DNA of 13,729 nt from JBKPDV01 sp046728075 (GCA_046728075.1 JBKPDV010000229.1:1-13729), one strand, 5' to 3'. Positions 5,686 to 13,020 are shown, counted from the first letter of the stretch. A program made the numbers and translations. The notes: a model not told the origin generated them from the sequence alone.

Positions 5686-8600
5686 CTACGGAGATCCCGC
5701 GGCCTTGGGCGCGGAACGGGAGCCGCGGGATCCGGAGTCTGCCCGCGCGGTCGGCGGTGTCTCGGCAGCCTGTCCACTCGCGGGAGCCGTTCCGCCGTTG
5801 ACACCGATCGACCAGACGTAGTCGCGCAGAGCGCGGGTGACGGCGTCCGGGTCGCCGAGGAACTTCTTGGCCGCTTCGTCTCCTCCCAGGATCTTGCCGA
5901 ACTCCACGCGGTCGGCCGCGAAGGCAGGGGAATCGAGAATGCCGGCGAGCGGCGAGGTTCTCTTTCCGTCATCCCCCTTGGGAAAGTTCGTCGGCATGCG
6001 CGTGCCGGGCATCCACTCGTCGGGCCGGCGAATCCAGTCGTTGATCCAGTCATGGCGCAATCGAGTCGCGGCCATCTGGAGGTTGGGCGCGAGGCTCGCG
6101 CGGTCCACTCCCGGCCGGTTCATCTCCTCGAGCGAGCGCGGATGGCACTGCTTGCACTTCAAGACCTCGAACACCTTGCGCCCCGCCGCCCAGCGCTGCG
6201 AATCTGCCGGGTACCCCTCCACTGAGAACGGATAGTGGGCGCGGTCGAGGGAGGCGAAGTAGCGCGTGAGGTCGTTCAACTCCGCCTCGGTAAAGTCGAA
6301 AGTCGGCATATGAACTTCCAGCCACGGCCGAATCTGACCGGTCTTGGGAGATTTCAAGAAGGAGAAGAGCCATCCGCTCTGAACCTTTGCCCCTTCTCCA
6401 TGGATGATCGGGGGCGCGAGCGACGTGTCCGTCAGGAGGGAGCGGAAGGAACCTCCCGAGCCCTCGATGACGTGGCACCCCTGACAATTGTGGTCCTTGA
6501 CGATCCGCCGTCCGCGCTCGATCGCCGCCTCTTCGCCGTTCAACTCCTTCTTCGCCGCGGAGGAGGCGTTGAGCTTTTGAAATCCGAGCACGGCGGTCAC
6601 GACCTTGTCGAGCTCCCAGTCGGAGAAACGAAAGTTCGGCATGCGCAGCTTCTCTTCCCAGCCGCGAGCCCGGTCGCGATCGTAGATGCGCGGGTTGTGG
6701 AGCTTCGTGCGGAACCAATCCTGGCGTGTGTGCGGCAGGTGCACGAAACCGAAGTCGAGCCGGTGGACGGCCTTCGAGCCCTCTTCCGTCAGCTCGGTGC
6801 CGATCGGCTTGGCGTCGTCGAACCCCGGAATCTTGTGGCAGGCAAAGCAGCCGGTCTGGGCGATGAGCTTTTCGCCCGTGTAGACCTCTTTGGTGTGAAG
6901 GTCCATCCGGTCGAGCTCCGCGCGCGCGTCGAAGCGGGTCTTCGTTGCCGTCTCGAAGTAGAAGGCCATGTCGTCCAGGGTCTTCGGATCCGTCTGCGGC
7001 AGCGCAGTCTTCTCGAACGCGGCGGGAGCCTTCAGCGTCGAGAGGTACTCGGCGATGTCGAGCGCCTCCGCGCTCGTCAGGCGCAGGTTCGGCATCTTGG
7101 TCTCGGGGTTCCACTTCTTCGGATCCAGAATCCACTGATAGATCCAGTCGCGCGAGTCCTTGGAACCGACGCCCGCGAGGTTCGGACCGAACTGGCGGTA
7201 CGTCCCGACGAGATCGCGCGGAGCGTCGCTGCGCGGGTCGATCATGTGGCAGCCGAAACAGCCGCGCTCGGCGATCAGCTTCTCTCCGCGAGCGGCGTCG
7301 CCGCGGCCGGGGGCGGACGGAACCGGGGCGGGCTTCGACTTCTCGAAGAGGTACGCCACGATCGCGTTGATCATGACGTCGTTCTCGATCCGTCCCCGCC
7401 GATTCATCTCCGCCTGCGCCCTGGTTGGTTTGTGATCCCCCGAGACGTTGACGAAGTTCTCCAGGTAAAAGAAGGTCGGCATCTTGGTGTTGGCGCGAAA
7501 CGAGGCCGGGTTCATCACCCAGCGGGTCGCCCAATCCCTGGTCACCTTCGCGCCGACCTTCTCCAGCGACGGGCCGACCTTCGGCAGGTTCTGCTTCTCG
7601 AGACCTTCAATCCGGTGGCAACCCCAGCAGCCGACGCTCTCGACGATCCGCATCCCGGCGTCGAGCGTCGGCGCCTCGCGGAAGTTCGCCTCGTCGGAGT
7701 GGCAGCGGTAGCAGCCGGCCTCCGCGTACTTCAACGGAAGGATCGGGGTCTCGTTGAACTTGTCGAACTCCCACTCGTATTTCCTTTCCCACCTCTTTTC
7801 TTCTCGCTCGGTTTCGGCGGAGTGACCGGCCGACCAGAACGAGGACGCCCGGTCTCGTCCGCCGTGGCAGGGCGTGCATCCGAACGCGCCCACGGGATGG
7901 GGCGATTCGCTCCCGACCATCAGGTTCAACCGGGGATGCGTCGTGAAAACGACGCCGTCGCCCACCGCCTTTTTCAGGCTCGGATGCTTGGCGACGAGCG
8001 CGTCGAGCGAGGCCTTCTCGAATCCCTTTCGGTCCGCCGCCATGTGGCAGGTCGTGCACCGGTCCACCCGAGGGATCTTCATGAAGTTGACGTCGTTGAA
8101 ATGCTCCGGAAGCTGAACCTGCTGCACCCGCAGAGATGGATTGACCATGTCGAGGATCGCGGAATTGCGCAGCTGGAAGATCGTGTCCTGCTTCAGGCTG
8201 TCGGCCTTCTGCCGGGCCAGTTTGTAGTCGGCCGAGAGCTTGTCGATCGAGAGCTGGACCTCGTCGCGCCGCGCCGTGATCTTCTTGATCTCGTCCTTGA
8301 CCGCGTCCTCTTCCCTCTTCAAGGTCGCCAGGCGCAGATTGGCGGCGTCGAGCTTCTTTTCGAGGTCTCTGACCTCGCGCCCGCTCTTGGGCGCGGCTTT
8401 CGGATGGTTGGCGAGATCGTCCTCGTAGCTGTACCGGGCCGCGTCGAAGGAGGCCTTCAGGAACTTCGCGTCCTGATCGGCGCCGTAAATCTTCGGATCG
8501 AGCTGCTTCAACCGATTGTTCAGCCTGGCGAGCGTCTTCGAATGCGCGGCGATCTCCTCGCGCGCTCCGGCGAGCTGCGTTCGCAGCCGGTCGCGAGCCT

Positions 8601-8823
8601 CTCCGTAGGCCTTCTCCCGCGCCGTCTGGGCGGCCTCCCGGGTCATGTCCCGATCGAGCCTCAGGAAGGTCTTCTGGAAGAATTTCCAGTCCCGCTTGTA
8701 ATCGGCCCAGACCATCCAGAGAAACACCACCGTCATCACGACGCCGACCGCGAGAAACACGCGGTTCAACTTCGGAATGTCGTAGTGATGGTCGATCGGC
8801 TCGGCAGGAGGTTTGCGGGGCAT
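5686..8823 (-). CDS. Octaheme membrane-anchored cytochrome c of the Rieske/cytochrome b complex
   Basis: A 1045-residue protein with one N-terminal membrane helix (about 20-41; no cleavage site, so an anchor). It is followed by a long coiled-coil region (about 48-225) and then a periplasmic part with eight CXXCH heme sites starting at C256, C316, C371, C399, C522, C659, C780 and C890. The last five sites are each followed by a Met-Pro motif (TKMP, TKMP, LRMP, VHMP, TRMP), as in class I cytochrome c domains with His/Met ligation. The first three lack this and resemble a small multiheme module. The C-terminus is a Gly/Ala/Ser-rich tail. It is encoded directly after the cytochrome b genes, so it probably takes the place of cytochrome c1 or f and conducts electrons from the Rieske centre to an oxidase or other acceptor. 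The upstream spacer is repeat element D. No frameshifts are seen. Confidence 0.95.
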   Translation of the reverse strand: MPRKPPAEPIDHHYDIPKLNRVFLAVGVVMTVVFLWMVWADYKRDWKFFQKTFLRLDRDMTREAAQTAREKAYGEARDRLRTQLAGAREEIAAHSKTLARLNNRLKQLDPKIYGADQDAKFLKASFDAARYSYEDDLANHPKAAPKSGREVRDLEKKLDAANLRLATLKREEDAVKDEIKKITARRDEVQLSIDKLSADYKLARQKADSLKQDTIFQLRNSAILDMVNPSLRVQQVQLPEHFNDVNFMKIPRVDRCTTCHMAADRKGFEKASLDALVAKHPSLKKAVGDGVVFTTHPRLNLMVGSESPHPVGAFGCTPCHGGRDRASSFWSAGHSAETEREEKRWERKYEWEFDKFNETPILPLKYAEAGCYRCHSDEANFREAPTLDAGMRIVESVGCWGCHRIEGLEKQNLPKVGPSLEKVGAKVTRDWATRWVMNPASFRANTKMPTFFYLENFVNVSGDHKPTRAQAEMNRRGRIENDVMINAIVAYLFEKSKPAPVPSAPGRGDAARGEKLIAERGCFGCHMIDPRSDAPRDLVGTYRQFGPNLAGVGSKDSRDWIYQWILDPKKWNPETKMPNLRLTSAEALDIAEYLSTLKAPAAFEKTALPQTDPKTLDDMAFYFETATKTRFDARAELDRMDLHTKEVYTGEKLIAQTGCFACHKIPGFDDAKPIGTELTEEGSKAVHRLDFGFVHLPHTRQDWFRTKLHNPRIYDRDRARGWEEKLRMPNFRFSDWELDKVVTAVLGFQKLNASSAAKKELNGEEAAIERGRRIVKDHNCQGCHVIEGSGGSFRSLLTDTSLAPPIIHGEGAKVQSGWLFSFLKSPKTGQIRPWLEVHMPTFDFTEAELNDLTRYFASLDRAHYPFSVEGYPADSQRWAAGRKVFEVLKCKQCHPRSLEEMNRPGVDRASLAPNLQMAATRLRHDWINDWIRRPDEWMPGTRMPTNFPKGDDGKRTSPLAGILDSPAFAADRVEFGKILGGDEAAKKFLGDPDAVTRALRDYVWSIGVNGGTAPASGQAAETPPTARADSGSRGSRSAPKAAGSP

Positions 8824-8831
8824 GTTCTTCG

Positions 8832-8923
8832 AGTTCTCAGTTCATAGTTTTCAGTTTTCAGTTCTCCGCCGTCCTCATCGTCCGAGTCAAAACTGAAAAC
8901 TGATAACTGATCACTGACAACTT
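8832..8923. repeat. Inverted heptamer-tandem element D
   Basis: The left arm (8832-8866) has five units: AGTTCTC, AGTTCAT, AGTTTTC, AGTTTTC, AGTTCTC. The right arm (8889-8923) has ACTGAAA, ACTGATA, ACTGATC, ACTGACA and a partial unit. It fills almost the whole spacer between the cytochrome b C-terminal gene and the octaheme gene, so it should be transcribed and fold in the operon mRNA. Confidence 0.85.
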
Positions 8924-8925
8924 CC

Positions 8926-10011
8926 TCATATGTTGAACGCGAACTCCGGGATCGACACGACGTACTTCAGGTTGAAGATCCAGCGCAGGTACATCTTGAT
9001 CGGCAGCGAGACCATGATGAGGAGCAGATTGACCGCGATCAGGTAGCGCGCCATCCCCATCTTTTCGTAGAAGCGCCGCAGCAGCGTCTGGGAGAAGACC
9101 AGAGGCAGCGCGCCCAGGTAGAAGCCGATGAGGGCGAGTCCGAAGATCTCGCGGAAGAGCCAGAACGACGGCATCCGGTGGTGCAGCAGCTTGATCCAGA
9201 TGATCTCGGAGAGATTGATGTTGTTCAACGGAACGAGTTTGTTCACGTCCCAGAACTCGTAAGGCCCGAAGAAGTTCCAATTGGGCCCGCGCAGGAACGT
9301 CCCGAGAGCGATCAGCGAGCACCAGAGAACGATGAAGCCGAGAATGAAGACTGAGATCTCCCACTTGCGCTCGCGGAAGGTGAAGTAGCCGTTGCCCTTC
9401 GGATTCGTATCGATATAGGGGATCGCCATCAGGCCGACGATGATGAGCGAGGGAAGCACGACTCCGGCGAGCCACGGATCGTAATAGACGAGCATTTCCT
9501 GAAGCCCCAGGAAGTACCAGGGCGCCTTGGCCGGGTTGGGCGAGTCGGTTGGATTGGCCGGCTCCTCCAGCGGAGCCTTCAGGACGATCGACCAGACGAT
9601 CAGGACCGCCGTGACGAGAACCAGGCAGATGAGCTCGACGTAGACCAGATCCGGCCAGGAGAAAACTTTGGTCGCCGAATCCTGTCCTTCGATCGTCGGT
9701 TGCCCCGCCGCGACGCGCCGATCGTTCTCGTAGGCCTGGTGCATCGCATACCAGAAGAAGAAGCCCACGAGAAAGATCATGGCCACGATGGGCACGTTGT
9801 CGGGCAACGTCGCGACCGCGGCGAAGTTCCGGTCGAGGTAGGAGACGCCGATCCCCAGGGCGAGAAAGCTGAAGAGAGCGACGCCTCCCTTCTTCGACCA
9901 GAGAGGCCGCCAGTAGAGAGCGGCCAGGACCACGATGAGCATCAACGACACGAGGTACTGCGGCGCCGAGATGAAGTTGATGACGGATTTGAGGAAGTTG
10001 ATGAGGGGCAT
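8926..10011 (-). CDS. Cytochrome b C-terminal subunit (enlarged subunit IV type)
   Basis: A 361-residue integral membrane protein with about eight predicted helices. It corresponds to the C-terminal part of cytochrome b, encoded apart from the heme-binding N-terminal part as in b6f complexes. The Qo-site motif, PEWY in most bc complexes, appears here as A163-P164-W165-Y166 in the context KAPWYFLGLQEMLVYYDPW. Later landmarks are PYIDTNPKGNGYF (198-210) and RGPNWNFFGPYEFWD (241-255). It is much longer than plant/cyanobacterial subunit IV (about 160 residues): two to three helices precede the conserved part and about three follow. ATG 10011 has no Shine-Dalgarno sequence; repeat element E starts eight bases upstream. 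With the b6-type protein encoded just before, it should form the quinol oxidation site against the Rieske protein. Confidence 0.94.
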   Translation of the reverse strand: MPLINFLKSVINFISAPQYLVSLMLIVVLAALYWRPLWSKKGGVALFSFLALGIGVSYLDRNFAAVATLPDNVPIVAMIFLVGFFFWYAMHQAYENDRRVAAGQPTIEGQDSATKVFSWPDLVYVELICLVLVTAVLIVWSIVLKAPLEEPANPTDSPNPAKAPWYFLGLQEMLVYYDPWLAGVVLPSLIIVGLMAIPYIDTNPKGNGYFTFRERKWEISVFILGFIVLWCSLIALGTFLRGPNWNFFGPYEFWDVNKLVPLNNINLSEIIWIKLLHHRMPSFWLFREIFGLALIGFYLGALPLVFSQTLLRRFYEKMGMARYLIAVNLLLIMVSLPIKMYLRWIFNLKYVVSIPEFAFNI

Positions 10012-10019
10012 AGACGATC

Positions 10020-10115
10020 AGTCAGTAGTCAGTAGTCGGTAGTCGGTAGTCGAGCGGGGCGAAGAGGCCAAACGATCCCTCTTCACTACCGACTGTCGAC
10101 TACCGACTATCGACT
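10020..10115. repeat. Inverted heptamer-tandem element E
   Basis: The left arm (10020-10053) is AGTCAGT, AGTCAGT, AGTCGGT, AGTCGGT, AGTCGA. (The first unit could be counted from 10020 or a few bases later.) The right arm (10085-10115) is ACTACCG, ACTGTCG, ACTACCG, ACTATCG and a partial unit. It sits inside the respiratory operon between the two cytochrome b genes and takes the place where a ribosome site for the downstream gene would be expected. Confidence 0.85.
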
Positions 10116-10145
10116 CAAAACTGGAGCCCACAAACGTCCTTTCGG

Positions 10146-10934
10146 CTATACCGGTCCCGAGATGCCGCCATCTTTCCGCACTCGCCAGAAATGGACCGCC
10201 ATCAGGAACGCGGCGATCAGCGGGATGCCGACGCAGTGGAGCACGTAGAAGCGCAGGAGCGCTCCCGCGCCGACGAAACGTCCGCCCAGGAGACCGAACC
10301 GCGCATCGTTCGTCGAGGTTACGAGCGGAATGTCGCCGATCTTGAGCAGCCCCGTGCCCGGCCCCTGGAGGCCGATCAACGGGGTCGCCGACGCCATGTT
10401 CGAGCCGACCGTGATCGCCCAGATCGCGAGCTGGTCCCACGGAAGCAGGTACCCCGTGAACGAGAGCATCAGAGTCATCACCAGAAGAAGCACGCCGATC
10501 ACCCAGTTGAACTCGCGCGGTGGTTTGTAAGAACCCGTCATGAAGACGCGAAACATGTGGATCCAGACCGAGATCACCATCGCATGCGCGCCCCACCGGT
10601 GCACTTCGCGCATGATCCCGAACGGAACCTGTTCGCGCAGGTCGAGGATGTCGACAAAGGCGTACTCGACGGTCGGACGGTAATAAAACATCAGGAGCAG
10701 ACCCGTGAACGTCAACACGAGAAAGAGAAAAAAGGTCACGCCCCCCGCGCACCACGTGTAGCGCATCTTGACCCCGGACTTGCGCGTTTTGACGGGATGG
10801 AGATGGAGGACGACGTTTCCCAGCATGGCAAGGACGCGCTTGCGATTCGTGTTGGGAATGCCCACCCGAAAGATGGACTTCCAGAACTGGCTCGCGGCGA
10901 TCGACTCCTGCCACTTTTTCCATTGAGGAACCAA
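10146..10934 (-). CDS. petB: Cytochrome b6-type subunit
   Basis: A 262-residue, four-helix diheme cytochrome b, the quinol-oxidising membrane core. Heme ligands: H112 and H126 in VHRWGAHAMVISVWIHMFRV, and H233 and H248 in the fourth helix. The second pair has 14 residues between the histidines, the spacing of b6-type proteins (mitochondrial-type cytochrome b has 13). C62 in YTWCAGGVTFF aligns with Cys35 of cytochrome b6, which binds the extra heme c_n/c_i near the Qi site, so a covalent third heme is predicted. Other matches to b6 are FYYRPTV (83-89), LPWDQ (164-168) and the RKDGGISGP end. The start is TTG 10934, supported by GGAGGT four bases upstream. A roughly 45-residue cytoplasmic extension precedes the b6-like core. 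It lies between the Rieske gene and the C-terminal b subunit gene. Confidence 0.95.
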   Translation of the reverse strand: MVPQWKKWQESIAASQFWKSIFRVGIPNTNRKRVLAMLGNVVLHLHPVKTRKSGVKMRYTWCAGGVTFFLFLVLTFTGLLLMFYYRPTVEYAFVDILDLREQVPFGIMREVHRWGAHAMVISVWIHMFRVFMTGSYKPPREFNWVIGVLLLVMTLMLSFTGYLLPWDQLAIWAITVGSNMASATPLIGLQGPGTGLLKIGDIPLVTSTNDARFGLLGGRFVGAGALLRFYVLHCVGIPLIAAFLMAVHFWRVRKDGGISGPV

Positions 10935-10938
10935 TCTG

Positions 10939-10944
10939 ACCTCC
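10939..10944 (-). promoter_or_regulatory. Ribosome binding site deciding a TTG start
   Basis: On the minus strand GGAGGT lies four bases before TTG 10934. It is the strongest Shine-Dalgarno match in the operon and fixes the start of the cytochrome b6-type gene at this TTG. The next in-frame ATG would remove most of the N-terminal extension. Confidence 0.7.
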
Positions 10945-10946
10945 GG

Positions 10947-11048
10947 AGTTCTCAGTTCTCAGTTTTCAGGTTTCAGTTCTCAGTTCTCAGTGGCAATGGG
11001 CTTTCCCCAAACTGACAACTGATAACTGACAACTGACAACTGACAACT
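10947..11048. repeat. Inverted heptamer-tandem element F
   Basis: The left arm (10947-10991) has six units of the type AGTTCTC (AGTTCTC twice, AGTTTTC, AGGTTTC, AGTTCTC twice). The right arm (11009-11048) has five units of the type ACTGACA (one ACTGATA) plus a partial unit. It lies between the Rieske gene and the cytochrome b6-type gene. Its word is close to that of element D (AGTTTTC/ACTGAAA), so D and F may be related copies. Confidence 0.85.
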
Positions 11049-11061
11049 CGTCGGGGGACCG

Positions 11062-11604
11062 TCATGCCATCTTGACGAAGGCCTTGGGGTCGCTCCACTG
11101 CCCGCGCTCATAGAGATACCGGGTCGCCTTGTCGACCACGACCTGGCCGTCGTCGGGAGAGAGGCCGATTTCGGCTCGCTCGAGCGCCCGAGGCGCGGGA
11201 CCCTCGAAGTTGATGCCCGAAACGTAGTAACCCGAGCCATGGCAGGGGCATTTGAACTTGTTCTGGGCGGCGAGCCAGTTGGGGGTGCACCCCAGATGCA
11301 CGCAAGTGGCCACGAGGGCGTAGATCGAGTCGGTCGAGCGCACGATCCAGATGCCGAACTTTTCCTTCCACCTCTCGTCGACCCCGATCGAGTAAGTCGA
11401 TGGATCTCCCGCCTTGAAGCGCGTCGGCGGCTCGAAGAGGACGTTGGGGAAGAGAAAACGCACGGTTGCGGTGAGACCCGCGACCGTCGCGGCGGTAAAA
11501 CCGAGCCAGGCGAGCGTCATCCACTTCAGAGTGGAACGCCGGGTGGTGCCGTCGAGGTCGAGGTCGGGCTCGGAAAACGGCTCCTGCTGCTTGACCGTGG
11601 CCAT
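11062..11604 (-). CDS. Rieske [2Fe-2S] protein
   Basis: A 180-residue Rieske iron-sulfur protein, which takes the first electron from quinol at the Qo site and passes it to the c-type cytochrome. The N-terminus is cytoplasmic and acidic, with a TRRSTLKW stretch (21-28) resembling a twin-arginine signal, then a membrane anchor (about 31-52). The cluster domain has box I C101-x-H103-x2-C106 (CVHLGCTP) and box II C119-P-C121-H122-G-S-G. C101, H103, C119 and H122 bind the cluster; C106 and C121 form the usual disulfide. The length is typical of b6f/qcrA-type proteins. ATG 11604 has a GAGGA ribosome site seven bases upstream that overlaps the stop codon of the preceding HEAT-repeat gene. Confidence 0.96.
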   Translation of the reverse strand: MATVKQQEPFSEPDLDLDGTTRRSTLKWMTLAWLGFTAATVAGLTATVRFLFPNVLFEPPTRFKAGDPSTYSIGVDERWKEKFGIWIVRSTDSIYALVATCVHLGCTPNWLAAQNKFKCPCHGSGYYVSGINFEGPAPRALERAEIGLSPDDGQVVVDKATRYLYERGQWSDPKAFVKMA

Positions 11605-11611
11605 CGTTGAG

Positions 11612-11616
11612 TCCTC
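11612..11616 (-). promoter_or_regulatory. Ribosome binding site of the Rieske gene, overlapping the upstream stop codon
   Basis: Minus-strand GAGGA ends seven bases before ATG 11604 and shares bases with the TGA stop (11615-11617) of the HEAT-repeat gene. This arrangement favours re-initiation by ribosomes finishing the upstream gene. Confidence 0.55.
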
Positions 11617-12577
11617 AGACTACCAAAACCGGTTCCAACGGCTCAAGGCGCGCCACGGGCGTTGCCGGCGCGGACGCGGGAGCCCGAATCGCTTCGATCG
11701 CCTCGCGCGCCGCGGAGCGCACGCGCAGGTTCGGATCGCTCTTGGCGACCCGCTCGAGCAGAGGCAGGCTGTCCCGATCCTTGAGCAGCGCGAGACCCTT
11801 GGTGGCGCCCACGATCGCCGTCTCAGCCTGATCCGCTGTCAATGTCGCCTGGCGGGAGAGCGACTGCCGATCGAGAAGGGACCGCAGGATTTCGACTCCC
11901 GCGCGGTCCCCGAGCGATGCCAGCGCGATCGCGGCATTCCAGCGCACGTCGGCGACGGAGTCCTCCAGAAGGACCCGAAGGCGTGGCACGGCGCGTGGAT
12001 CCCCCAGGCGGCCCAGGACATACGCTGCCATCTTGCGCGCTCCGGCGTCTTCCGATTGGGAGCTCTCGAGAACGGCGTCGAGCGCGCTCGCGTCTCCGAT
12101 CATGCCCAGTGCCCAGACCGCGTAGAGCCGGGTCTCCGGATCTGGATCCTTCACCGCGGACAGAAGGGCGGGCACCGCCTCCCGCCCTTGCAGTTTTCCA
12201 AGCACCAGGACGAGATAGCGCCGGACGGCGGCGTCCTCGCGGCGCTTCGGAGAAAGCCCCTCGAAAATGCGCAGCGTCTCCGCCGTGAGCGCGACCCGCT
12301 CCGGGCCGGGAGGGACGCGCCCGATGGATCGCGAGAGCTCGAAGGCCGCCTGCCACCTCCGATTGGCGGTCCCGCCGCGGACTTCCTGAAGGTAGTCGGC
12401 CGGCGAGCGGCGCTCGAAGGTCATCAGGTTGAAGACGAGAAAGATCGCCACCGCCGCTCCGACCACCAGCAGCGGCAGGAGGAAGAAACGCGTGACGGTC
12501 CCGCGGCGCGGCTCTCCGGTCCCGGCTTCCTCGTAAGCGGAAGGAGCGGGCGAATCGGTCGGGGATTCGTGGGTCAC
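11615..12577 (-). CDS. Membrane-anchored HEAT-repeat protein of the respiratory operon
   Basis: A 320-residue protein. GTG 12577 is chosen because its GTGA overlaps the polyferredoxin stop codon. The frame is open 32 codons further, but that extension would lie inside the ferredoxin gene. A Pro/Ser/Glu-rich N-terminus (1-30) precedes one transmembrane helix (about 31-51). From about residue 75 onward the sequence is helical, with HEAT/PBS-lyase-like repeats of about 30 residues containing the pattern DPxPxxRxxAVWALGxIGD, AxxVLGRLGDPRAVPxLxxLLED and DVRWNAAIALASLGD. Such repeats are protein-binding scaffolds, so the likely role is assembly or docking of complex subunits. It has no cofactor motif. 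Position between the polyferredoxin and Rieske genes, with tight junctions on both sides, ties it to the complex. The exact function is unknown. Confidence 0.86.
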   Translation of the reverse strand: MTHESPTDSPAPSAYEEAGTGEPRRGTVTRFFLLPLLVVGAAVAIFLVFNLMTFERRSPADYLQEVRGGTANRRWQAAFELSRSIGRVPPGPERVALTAETLRIFEGLSPKRREDAAVRRYLVLVLGKLQGREAVPALLSAVKDPDPETRLYAVWALGMIGDASALDAVLESSQSEDAGARKMAAYVLGRLGDPRAVPRLRVLLEDSVADVRWNAAIALASLGDRAGVEILRSLLDRQSLSRQATLTADQAETAIVGATKGLALLKDRDSLPLLERVAKSDPNLRVRSAAREAIEAIRAPASAPATPVARLEPLEPVLVV

Positions 12578-13020
12578 AGGACGGGGAGATATCGCTTGGC
12601 CTGGGTGATGGGGTTGGGAACGAAGATGGCGTCCTTCTCGCAGACGGTCTCGCAGAGCCGGCACGAGACGCACGGACCGGCCTCGACCTCCGCGATCTTG
12701 TGGAAGGTCTCGTGCAAAGGGTCATCGATCAGGTAGATGCAGTCGAACGGACAGATGTCGATGCAGAACTCGCAGCCGGTGCAGAGATCCCGGTCCACGA
12801 TCGCCTTCGGGATATCTTTGGGCTTGACCTTTTCGACCAACTCCCCTTTCTGATCTTGAATGCAGGAGACCGGGCAGTAGCGGGCGCAGACCGAGCAGTC
12901 GATGCAACGGTCCGCGTGAATCACGTACTTCTCAGCCTTGTCGCCGGTGATGGTGTGCGTGGGGCACTTGATTTCGCAGACCCCGCATCCAATGCAGGTT
13001 TCAGTGATGAAGTGTGGCAT
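12574..13020 (-). CDS. Polyferredoxin with four [4Fe-4S] motifs
   Basis: A 148-residue soluble ferredoxin, first gene of the operon. Four complete C-x2-C-x2-C-x3-C motifs are present: C9-C19, C39-C49, C80-C90 and C117-C127. The first three are followed by Pro; the fourth is followed by Glu, as in more divergent domains. C53 and C94 are additional. There is no signal peptide, so it should work in the cytoplasm, on the side where the Qi site and heme c_i of the cytochrome b would face. Four clusters could form an electron path between a low-potential donor or acceptor and the membrane complex. Ferredoxins of this type also occur next to hydrogenases and oxidoreductases, but none is encoded here. 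ATG 13020 has a modest purine-rich leader (GAAGGGACGGA). The stop overlaps the next start by four bases. Confidence 0.96.
   Translation of the reverse strand: MPHFITETCIGCGVCEIKCPTHTITGDKAEKYVIHADRCIDCSVCARYCPVSCIQDQKGELVEKVKPKDIPKAIVDRDLCTGCEFCIDICPFDCIYLIDDPLHETFHKIAEVEAGPCVSCRLCETVCEKDAIFVPNPITQAKRYLPVL

Noticed and set aside
6235..8847. 870-codon plus-strand open frame opposite the octaheme cytochrome gene
   Set aside because: It is the antisense shadow of a long high-GC gene. Its translation is low in structure and rich in Arg, Leu, Val and His, with no domain, no ribosome site and no reason for two overlapping long genes, while the minus frame has eight CXXCH motifs.
10018..10923. 301-codon minus-strand frame overlapping the cytochrome b6-type gene
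   Set aside because: It is a frame-shifted shadow of the cytochrome b6-type gene; the other frame holds all heme histidines and has the GGAGGT ribosome site.
11414..12736. 440-codon plus-strand open frame opposite the Rieske/HEAT/ferredoxin genes
   Set aside because: It crosses three well-supported minus-strand genes and translates to Arg/Gly-rich sequence without domains; another GC-driven shadow.
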